In this document: positions 1 through 5,153 of the stretch, piece after piece | How the letters are laid out: every line of letters begins with the position of its first letter | How positions within the stretch are numbered: the stretch's first letter is position 1 | From: Candidatus Zixiibacteriota bacterium | GTDB taxonomy: Bacteria; Zixibacteria; MSB-5A5; GN15; FEB-12 | Length of the DNA: 8,032 bases | Direction of reading: 5' to 3' | Assembly: GCA_016213305.1 (NCBI GenBank) | Contig: JACRAV010000259.1 | Coordinates: 1 to 8,032, forward strand | Made by a program: the position numbers and the translations under genes | The notes under the pieces: generated by a model | Told to the model about the DNA's origin: nothing | Database searches by the model: none | Seen by the model: the letters and a program-made list of their open reading frames with translations, nothing else

Positions 1-127
1 GATTGACCAGAATCTTAATGACATTGGCGGGCAACGTTGTCGACGCCGACAAGTCGCTGACCAGAGCTGGATCGGGCTCCGGAGCCACCACCCATCGCGG
101 GGCGGACGTCTTGTGCGCCCAGATCAT
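1..127 (-). CDS. recJ: RecJ single-stranded-DNA exonuclease, N-terminal fragment (cut by window edge)
   Basis: Only the first 42 codons are present; the frame is open to the left edge. The peptide begins MIWAHKTSAPRWVVAPEPD and continues to a segment ending KILVN. A short leader, a 'W-V-x-PDPALV' stretch, then a predicted helix with 'P-x-x-V-x-x-ILVN' is the usual opening of RecJ, where the text normally runs on to 'NRGI' just before the DHH domain. RecJ is a 5'-3' ssDNA exonuclease of recombination and mismatch repair; its catalytic DHH motifs would lie outside the window. The ATG at 127-125 is preceded by GGAGG at 142-138 with a 10-base gap, which fixes the start. It begins about 23 bases after the end of rnpB with no visible terminator or promoter between, so it may be read from the rnpB promoter. 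The assignment rests on a short N-terminal match from memory; another DHH-family start is possible. Confidence 0.68.
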   Translation of the reverse strand, partial: MIWAHKTSAPRWVVAPEPDPALVSDLSASTTLPANVIKILVN

Positions 128-137
128 ATGTACATAG

Positions 138-142
138 CCTCC
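138..142 (-). promoter_or_regulatory. Shine-Dalgarno of recJ
   Basis: The minus strand reads GGAGG here, 10 bases before the ATG at 127. It selects this ATG over the closer upstream ATG at about 135, which runs into a stop after two more codons. The site lies 8 bases beyond the outer end of the RNase P RNA P1 helix, so ribosome loading on recJ and 3'-end maturation of rnpB happen almost on top of each other. Confidence 0.6.
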
Positions 143-149
143 ATCGCTG

Positions 150-538
150 GAAAGCTACGGAAAGCAGGGATGTAAGCCGAGTTCTGTCGACTCCGCGTGA
201 ACGAAGCGAACAGTCATTTATCTTGGCGATCGGTTACCCGATGGCTCATGCGGCCCACCCGGGAATCAAACGGAGCGAATCAACTCCTCTTCCCTTATTT
301 GGCCTTGCTCCGGGCGGGGTTTACCCGCTGGGACCGTTACCGGCCACAGCCGTGGTCTCTTACACCACGTTTTCACCCTTACCCCGCTTGCGCGAGGCGG
401 TATAGTTCTCTGCGGCACTTTCCGTCGGATCACTCCGCCCCGGTGTTACCGGGCGCCCTGATTCTCTGGAGCTCGGACTTTCCTCACAATAAACTGTGGT
501 TTACTGCGCGACTGTTCTCCCTGCTTTCGGTGGCTTTC
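150..538 (-). ncRNA. rnpB: RNase P RNA, bacterial type A
   Basis: This is the catalytic RNA of RNase P, which removes 5' leaders from pre-tRNAs. Universally conserved blocks are present in order on the minus strand: GAGGAAAGTCC with the following GAGCTCC (the 5' strand of P4 and its surroundings), GTAAGGGTGAAA, the GGAGCAAGGCCAAATA block, GCATGAGCC, and near the 3' end ACAGAACTCGGCTTA. P1 is formed by AAAGCAGGGA near the 5' end and TCCCTGCTTT near the 3' end. The helix continues outward with two mismatches to roughly 538 and 150, which is why I set the ends there. P2 is GAACAGTC/GACTGTTC, P3 a short 7-bp hairpin, P12 a short stem with a GCAA loop; P13 and P14 are recognisable, making it type A rather than the Bacillus type. 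P15/P16 (about 261-294) is small and contains no GGU. The exact ends are inferred from pairing. Confidence 0.96.
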
Positions 539-542
539 GATT

Positions 543-574
543 TATATAACAACACAACAACAACAAACTTTCAA
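543..574 (-). promoter_or_regulatory. Likely sigma-70-type promoter of rnpB
   Basis: On the minus strand TTGAAA (574-569) is followed by the AT-rich TTATATA block; the best -10 reading is TATATA at 548-543. The spacer would be 20 bases, longer than the ideal 17, so the -35 assignment is weak. A start 5-7 bases after the -10 falls at about 536-538, exactly where the extended P1 helix of rnpB begins, which supports the -10. The spacer is a GTT-rich simple repeat (AAC-rich on the plus strand, about 549-567). The promoter lies between the guaB stop and rnpB, so rnpB has its own start even if guaB transcripts read through. Confidence 0.4.
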
Positions 575-594
575 GTATGCTCAGTCACCCTAAT

Positions 595-2061
595 CTACAC
601 CATCCGGCGGTAATTAGGCGACTCTTTTGTTATCGGTACGGAATGGGGATGTGATTCGATCACCCCGGCGCTGGTAATCCGTACCATTTTTGACTCTTTT
701 CGCAACAGGGTCAGGTTGGCCGCCCCACACAGGCCCATACCGGCCTTGAGGCCCCCGACCAGCTGGTACACCACTTCCGACAGGAGTCCCCGGTACGGCA
801 CCCGGCCTTCGACCCCCTCCGGCACAAACTTGCCGATTTCGTCGGCGCTGTCCTGGAAATACCGGTCGGCGCTCCCCTGTCGCATAGCCCCTACCGACCC
901 CATTCCCCTGTACACTTTAAATGAACGCCCTTCCAACAACATGGTTTCGCCGGGAGACTCCTCAACCCCGGCAAACAGCGATCCAAGCATAACCGCGCTG
1001 GCGCCGCAAGCCAGGGCCTTGGTAATATCTCCTGAATAGCGAATACCGCCATCGGCGATGATCGGAGTACAGGTTCGATGAGACGCATCAAAAGCGTTCA
1101 AAATGGCGGTCACCTGCGGCATGCCGGCGCCGGTCACCACCCGCGTGGTGCAAATCGAACCGGGGCCAATACCAATTTTCACGCAATCAGCGCCGGCATC
1201 GATTAATGCCCGCGTACCGTCCCCGGTGGCCACATTGCCACCCATGACGGGAATGTTGGGGAGGAGTTTCTTGAGTTGTTTGACCGCCCCAAGCACCCCC
1301 TCGGAATGTCCGTGCGACGAATCAACCGCGAACATATCCACTCCCGCGGCGGCCAGAAGTTCGGCGCGCTTCTGAAGATCGGCTCCCACCCCCAGGGCGG
1401 CCGCCACCCGGAGACGTCCACGGTCATCCTTGCAGGCATCGGGGTACTGAATCTTCTTCATGATATCCTTGACCGTGATCATTCCCTTGAGCATGAAATG
1501 GTCGTCCACGATCAACAGCTTTTCGATGCGATGCTTGTGTAAAATTTCGCGGGCCGTATCCAGATCGGTCCCCTGCTTGACGGTAACCAAATTCTCTTTG
1601 GTCATCACCGCGCCAATCAAGGCCGAATAGTCTTTTTCAAAGCGAAGGTCGCGGTTGGTGAGAATCCCCACCAGCTTGCCGTTTTCGGTGATCGGGATAC
1701 CCGACACCGAGAACTGTTGCATCACCGCGCGGGCCTCGCCGATCGTCTTAGTGGGCGGCAGAGTGATCGGATCGACTATCATCCCCGATTCGGAGCGCTT
1801 GACCTTGTCAACCTCGGCGGCCTGAAGTTCGGGGGTCATATTCTTGTGCACCACCCCCAGCCCGCCCTGGCGAGCCAGCGCGATGGCCAGTCGCGCTTCG
1901 GTGACCGTGTCCATCGCCGCCGACACCATCGGGATGTTCAGCCGGATTCCCGGCGCCAGCGTGGTAGTGACATCAACATCCTTCGGCAGAACCGAGGAAT
2001 GGGCCGGCACCAGCAGGACATCGTCGAACGTCAGCGCTATGTCGTCAAGAATCTTTGCCAT
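595..2061 (-). CDS. guaB: Inosine-5'-monophosphate dehydrogenase
   Basis: A complete 488-residue IMP dehydrogenase, the normal bacterial length. It oxidises IMP to XMP with NAD+, the first committed and rate-limiting step of GMP synthesis, in the cytoplasm as a tetramer. The N-terminal strand carries TFDDVLLVP (11-19) and the substrate-pocket segment IPMVSAAMDTVTE (43-55). A Bateman module of two CBS domains occupies about 95-205. The NAD-site motif DSSHGHS is at 247-253 and GGNVATGDG at 274-282. The catalytic loop GIGPGSICTTR (297-307) holds the nucleophile Cys304, and ADGGIRYSGD (336-345) binds the IMP phosphate. The flap motifs GSADRYFQ (396-403) and EGVEGRVPYRG (415-425) are intact. The Shine-Dalgarno is weak (AGAGAG about 6 bases before the ATG), consistent with translation following the zinc-ribbon gene 52 bases upstream. 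No purine riboswitch is visible in that gap. Nothing suggests transfer or damage. Confidence 0.98.
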   Translation of the reverse strand: MAKILDDIALTFDDVLLVPAHSSVLPKDVDVTTTLAPGIRLNIPMVSAAMDTVTEARLAIALARQGGLGVVHKNMTPELQAAEVDKVKRSESGMIVDPITLPPTKTIGEARAVMQQFSVSGIPITENGKLVGILTNRDLRFEKDYSALIGAVMTKENLVTVKQGTDLDTAREILHKHRIEKLLIVDDHFMLKGMITVKDIMKKIQYPDACKDDRGRLRVAAALGVGADLQKRAELLAAAGVDMFAVDSSHGHSEGVLGAVKQLKKLLPNIPVMGGNVATGDGTRALIDAGADCVKIGIGPGSICTTRVVTGAGMPQVTAILNAFDASHRTCTPIIADGGIRYSGDITKALACGASAVMLGSLFAGVEESPGETMLLEGRSFKVYRGMGSVGAMRQGSADRYFQDSADEIGKFVPEGVEGRVPYRGLLSEVVYQLVGGLKAGMGLCGAANLTLLRKESKMVRITSAGVIESHPHSVPITKESPNYRRMV

Positions 2062-2113
2062 ATCGTATCTCTCTAACGCCGTACCCGGTCGGGGGGTTCA
2101 TTCTCATATCCTG

Positions 2114-2830
2114 TCAATTCGATTCGGCGTCGTCCCAGTACAACAGACTGCCGCAATTGTCGCAGGCGGTGATCTGGTCGCCGCGCTTGATTTCCTGTAC
2201 TTTCTTGGGGGTGAGCGCTTTGAAGCAGGACGAACAGGCCCGCTTGCGCACATTCACCACCACCCGGCCGCCTTTCCCCTTCCGAACTCGCTCATATGTC
2301 GACAAAATGGGACGGGAAATCGCCGCCACAATCTCCTGCCGGGTCAAAATCTTCCCGGACACTTTCGAGCCGATCGAGTCAATTTTCTCCTGCAGAATCT
2401 GCAGTTGGCGGGAGTTGTTTTCCCTGATTTGCGCCTCACGCTCCTGCACCGTGACAATTTCCTTTTCCAGATTGGTCAAAAGGTTCATCGTCTCCAACAG
2501 CTCCGTTTCGCGCGCCGAGATCGCCCCCTTGATGGCGTCGATTTCGGCCACCAGCGCGTCGTATTCCTTGTTCGTCTTGATCGACATCATCTGTTGCTGG
2601 TACTTGGCCAGTTCGCCTTCCTTTGCCTTGACCTCCAGTTCGAGATGTTTCTGGCGGACCTTTGCCTCGGAAATCTGCTGGGTGGTCTCGGTCAGCTTGC
2701 GGGTGGCTTCCTGTATCTCGCGGTTGAGGTTCTCCATCATGTCCGGAAGATATTCCTTCGACCGCTCGAGTTCCCCCAGGTCGTAATCAATCACCTGAAG
2801 CTTGAGAAGCATTTCGAGATCACGTTGCAT
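2114..2830 (-). CDS. Coiled-coil protein with C-terminal C4 zinc ribbon (CT398/HP0958-like family)
   Basis: A 238-residue protein with two parts. Residues about 1-160 are almost wholly charged heptad-like helix, expected to form a long antiparallel coiled-coil hairpin; within it the segment TNKEYDALVAEID (86-98) is a hallmark of the family. After a linker with YERVRKGKGGRVVV (179-192), a four-cysteine zinc ribbon follows: Cys199 and Cys202 (CSSC) and Cys223 and Cys226 (CDNC). This is the architecture of the widespread zinc-ribbon family (zf-RING_7, formerly DUF164) that includes chlamydial CT398 and Helicobacter HP0958. The latter binds sigma-54 and flagellin mRNA, but in most bacteria the function is unknown, so I do not transfer a role. 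The zinc ribbon suggests nucleic-acid or protein binding. A strong Shine-Dalgarno (AAGGAGG, 2848-2842) precedes the ATG by about 11 bases. It lies 52 bases upstream of guaB and is probably co-transcribed with it. Confidence 0.9.
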   Translation of the reverse strand: MQRDLEMLLKLQVIDYDLGELERSKEYLPDMMENLNREIQEATRKLTETTQQISEAKVRQKHLELEVKAKEGELAKYQQQMMSIKTNKEYDALVAEIDAIKGAISARETELLETMNLLTNLEKEIVTVQEREAQIRENNSRQLQILQEKIDSIGSKVSGKILTRQEIVAAISRPILSTYERVRKGKGGRVVVNVRKRACSSCFKALTPKKVQEIKRGDQITACDNCGSLLYWDDAESN

Positions 2831-2868
2831 ATACGTTCAATCCTCCTTGGTACTTTCCTGGTCGAAAC

Positions 2869-2904
2869 AAAAAACGCATTCTCCGGTTAAGGGGGAGAAT
2901 GCGT
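2869..2904 (-). terminator. Intrinsic terminator after the tRNA operon
   Basis: On the minus strand an 11-bp perfect stem (ACGCATTCTCC, 2904-2894, paired with GGAGAATGCGT, 2884-2874) encloses a 9-base loop and is followed at once by T6, then G and TTT. This is a textbook rho-independent terminator. It ends the transcript that starts upstream of the two tRNAs. It also sits only 38 bases before the ATG of the zinc-ribbon gene, so it could instead, or in addition, control entry into that operon. On the plus strand there is no matching T run. Confidence 0.9.
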
Positions 2905-3001
2905 GGGATGCCCGTTCGTTCGGCCACCGCTTGCCCGTCTTCAGGCGCAAATCAGCGAACCGTCGGTAATGGCGATACAAGCAAATCATCGGTCAATTAC
3001 A

Positions 3002-3075
3002 TGGGCAATACTGGACTCGAACCAGTGACCTCTCGGATGTGAACCGAACGCTCTAACCAGCTGAGCTAATTGCCC
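3002..3075 (-). tRNA. tRNA-Val (anticodon CAC)
   Basis: The minus strand folds as a complete 74-base tRNA without CCA. The 7-bp acceptor stem is GGGCAAT/ATTGCCC, the D arm is GCTC-AGCTGGTTA-GAGC, and the anticodon stem TTCGG/CCGAG (one T-G pair) encloses the loop TTCACAT, giving anticodon CAC for the valine codon GUG. The variable loop is 5 bases and the T arm ACTGG-TTCGAGT-CCAGT is normal. The discriminator is A, as usual for tRNA-Val. The following bases (TGTAAT) do not encode CCA, so the tail must be added by nucleotidyltransferase. It is the second gene of a two-tRNA transcript, 24 bases after the CAT tRNA. Confidence 0.96.
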
Positions 3076-3099
3076 GGGTTTCCTTTCGTAACAACAACC

Positions 3100-3173
3100 T
3101 GGGCCCTGTAGGGCTCGAACCTACGACCCGTTGATTATGAGTCAACTGCTCTAACCAGCTGAGCTAAGGGCCC
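3100..3173 (-). tRNA. tRNA with anticodon CAT, probably tRNA-Ile2 (lysidine type)
   Basis: The minus strand forms a 74-base tRNA. The acceptor stem is GGGCCCT/AGGGCCC, the D arm GCTC-AGCTGGTTA-GAGC matches its neighbour, and the anticodon stem GTTGA/TCAAC encloses the loop CTCATAA. The T arm is GTAGG-TTCGAGC-CCTAC and the discriminator is A. It is not the initiator, because position 1 pairs normally and the three-GC anticodon-stem signature is absent. Between elongator Met and Ile2 (where TilS converts C34 to lysidine to read AUA), the C4-G69 and C5-G68 acceptor pairs and overall resemblance to known Ile2 genes favour Ile2, but this cannot be settled by eye. No CCA is encoded. It is the first tRNA after the promoter at 3192-3221. 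Confidence 0.9.
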
Positions 3174-3191
3174 GAACCACTAGAGTTTCAT

Positions 3192-3221
3192 AGTATAACC
3201 ACCAACTACCCCTCCGGTCAA
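3192..3221 (-). promoter_or_regulatory. Sigma-70-type promoter of the tRNA operon
   Basis: On the minus strand TTGACC (3221-3216) and TATACT (3197-3192) each match the consensus at five of six positions and are separated by 18 bases. Transcription would begin near 3185, about 12 bases before the 5' end of the CAT tRNA, leaving a short leader for RNase P to remove. This is the best promoter in the window and explains the independent expression of the two tRNAs between protein genes. Confidence 0.75.
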
Positions 3222-3316
3222 GGATGTTCTGACAAAGACTCAAATGACTTTCACCGGCCCGCTGACGCGACCGGTCAACCCGAAGTAAGGTCGTGTAATA
3301 TAATGAGTTGCAATCC

Positions 3317-5062
3317 CTATGGCCGCTTGACGACAACCATCGTCAGATCGTCAAAAATATGGTCTGCCGAACAAAAGCCGGTCACCGCCGAATAGATTGC
3401 GTCCTGTATCTGGTGTACCGAGCGGGCCCGGTTGGCCTTGATAACCTCCACCAGTCGCTCAACTCCGTACTCCTGCCCGGCTTCATCGAACACTTCGGTC
3501 ACGCCATCAGTGTACAATACTATAGTATCGCCCGGATTGACCACAATAGCCCGTTCCTCATAGACCGCATCCTTGGTCACCCCCAGAATCGGGCCGCCGT
3601 CGCTCAAAAGCTCGACCGACCCGTTGGCCCGGAGCATGATAGGCGGATTGTGCCCGCAATTGCTGAAGGTGAAAATATGATTGCGGGCGTCGAGTACGCC
3701 ATACACCGCCGTGACATAATTCCCCGGGTCGAGCGATTCCCACAACAGCGAATTGACTTTGGCGCAAATGGTCCGAATCGAGTAGTTGTTTCGTATTTCG
3801 GCAATGAGCGAGGCCCGAAATGAGGCCATGATCAGCGCCGCCGGCATCCCTTTGCCGGAAACGTCGCCGATCGCGATGCCCGTATGACTGCCGACGATCG
3901 GGATGAAATCGTAGTAATCGCCGCCGACCTCCCCCGATGAAACATTGCGTCCCGTGACTTCATACCCGGTAATTTTAGGGTCCTTTTGCGGCAGAAAGCT
4001 CTGCTGGATCGCCCGCGCAATATTGAGTTGCTCTTCGAGTTGCTTGGCGCCCAGCATGCGCGCGTGGAGGCGGGCACGTTCGATCGAGATCGCCGCTTGC
4101 GAGGCGAAAGCGGTAAGCAGTTTCAGGTCACGACTGCTGTACGCATCGAGTCCGTTCGATGCCAGATTCAGCACCCCGACCATCCGGTCATCGACTTTGA
4201 TCGGCGCCGCCACCTCGCTCTTCGTCCCGACATGCGCCTCGACATAATGAGGATCAACCGACACATCGGGCACTATCACCCCGGCTCCGGTGGTGGCCAC
4301 ATGGCCGATCAATCCCTGCCCGATCTTGAGCTTTACTTTTTCATCTTGATCGTCCGGATATCCGATCGTGTACAACGCCCGCAACTGCTTCTCTTCCGGG
4401 TCGATCAGAAATACGCCGCCGGCATCGTACGGCACCACCCTCTGCAGAGAATCCAGTATGACGTGCAATACCTCGTCGAGATCAAGCGATTTGGATAAGC
4501 TGATACCGACCTCGTAAAGCGTGTTCTTCTCCAACGCCTCGCGCTTCAGTTCGCGGTACAGGTGGGCGTTGTCGATCGCCACCGCGATCTGGTTGTTCAG
4601 ACCGGTGAGAATATCCAGATCGGAGGGTGAGAACCCGCCGTCGTTCTTGTTGAACGCCTCGACTACGCCGATCATTTTCCCCTTGCCGATCAGCGGCACC
4701 GACACGATCGACCGGATATCGAGCGCGGCGCGACGGGCAATCTCGGCGTCGGAACGGGGATCGTTGCGGGCGTCGTTGACGATAAGCGGTTCCTTGAACT
4801 GGGCCACCCAGCTGAACACTCCCGGCCCCAGTTCGCGCTGGAACTCGATCACTTTCTGGTCGGCGGCTTTCATGAGACGCATCTTCATATCGGTGCGGTC
4901 ATGATCGATCCGGAAGACCAGCGCCGCCTCGGCGTTGACCGCCGTCAGGACCAGTCGCAGGACGAGGTGCATTAGTTCTTCGTAGTCGTTGGTATCGTTG
5001 AACATCCGGGCGGCTTCGAGGAGAAGCTTTTCGGTGCGGGTGTAGCCGGCGTTTTGGTGCAT
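3317..5062 (-). CDS. GAF-GAF-SpoIIE serine/threonine phosphatase (RsbU-like signalling protein)
   Basis: A 581-residue cytoplasmic signalling protein with no membrane segment. Residues about 25-168 and 193-332 are two GAF sensor domains (for example VSVPLIGKGKMIGVVEAFNK and APIKVDDRMVGVLNL). They are joined by a helical linker, and a second helix (about 333-358, ending in the typical AIQQSFLP) leads to a PP2C-type SpoIIE phosphatase at about 365-580. The phosphatase looks active: GEVGGDYYDF (378-386, Asp382), IGDVSGKGMPAAL (398-410, Asp400), NCGHNPP (468-474), YTDGVTE (517-523, Asp519) and DDLTMVV (571-577) carry the metal ligands. Relatives dephosphorylate STAS-domain anti-anti-sigma factors in partner-switching pathways; the ligand sensed and the target here are unknown, and no kinase or STAS gene is nearby. 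The frame stays open upstream to 5257, but that part overlaps the transglutaminase gene and is low-complexity, so I start at the ATG at 5062, just before the first domain. That ATG has no Shine-Dalgarno. Confidence 0.93.
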   Translation of the reverse strand: MHQNAGYTRTEKLLLEAARMFNDTNDYEELMHLVLRLVLTAVNAEAALVFRIDHDRTDMKMRLMKAADQKVIEFQRELGPGVFSWVAQFKEPLIVNDARNDPRSDAEIARRAALDIRSIVSVPLIGKGKMIGVVEAFNKNDGGFSPSDLDILTGLNNQIAVAIDNAHLYRELKREALEKNTLYEVGISLSKSLDLDEVLHVILDSLQRVVPYDAGGVFLIDPEEKQLRALYTIGYPDDQDEKVKLKIGQGLIGHVATTGAGVIVPDVSVDPHYVEAHVGTKSEVAAPIKVDDRMVGVLNLASNGLDAYSSRDLKLLTAFASQAAISIERARLHARMLGAKQLEEQLNIARAIQQSFLPQKDPKITGYEVTGRNVSSGEVGGDYYDFIPIVGSHTGIAIGDVSGKGMPAALIMASFRASLIAEIRNNYSIRTICAKVNSLLWESLDPGNYVTAVYGVLDARNHIFTFSNCGHNPPIMLRANGSVELLSDGGPILGVTKDAVYEERAIVVNPGDTIVLYTDGVTEVFDEAGQEYGVERLVEVIKANRARSVHQIQDAIYSAVTGFCSADHIFDDLTMVVVKRP

Positions 5063-5072
5063 ATGCGGGGGT

Positions 5073-5100
5073 AAGGTACAGGATGCGGGTGGATTGTCAA
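5073..5100 (-). promoter_or_regulatory. Possible promoter giving a near-leaderless phosphatase mRNA
   Basis: A perfect -35 hexamer TTGACA (5100-5095, minus strand) is followed after 16 bases by TACCTT (5078-5073), which matches a -10 at only three of six positions. Transcription would start about 4-6 bases before the ATG at 5062. This would explain why that ATG has no Shine-Dalgarno, but the -10 is poor and the call is tentative. Confidence 0.3.
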
Positions 5101-5153
5101 TCAGATTAGACTTGAAGGTGATTGACGGTCGGAACGCGCCGGAACCACCGGCC

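Noticed and set aside
197..613. Plus-strand open frames across rnpB.
   Set aside because: The sequence is fully explained by a conserved RNase P RNA on the minus strand. Such frames are a common false annotation over rnpB.
2062..2113. Possible purine riboswitch or separate promoter for guaB in the gap after the zinc-ribbon gene.
   Set aside because: The gap is too short for a riboswitch, has no recognisable purine-aptamer core, and its TTGACA-like start has no matching -10.
1844..2890. A 348-codon open frame on the plus strand, antisense to guaB and the zinc-ribbon gene.
   Set aside because: Its translation is low-complexity and family-less, while the opposite strand encodes two recognisable proteins over the same bases. 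It is an antisense shadow caused by GC-rich codon use.
2905..3001. Possible small RNA (SRP RNA or similar) between the tRNA-Val gene and the terminator.
   Set aside because: No SRP signature loop or strong hairpin could be found. The stretch is most simply the 3' trailer of the tRNA transcript or an upstream leader of the zinc-ribbon operon.
3253..3275. Inverted repeat ACCGG...CCGGT after the phosphatase stop, considered as its terminator.
   Set aside because: The stem is only 5 bp with a large loop, and no T run follows on the minus strand. I see no convincing terminator for the phosphatase gene.
5138..5152. Hairpin GCCGG-AACCA-CCGGC just after the transglutaminase stop.
   Set aside because: It has a 5-bp stem and no T run. 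It may be a weak 3' structure but is not supportable as a terminator.
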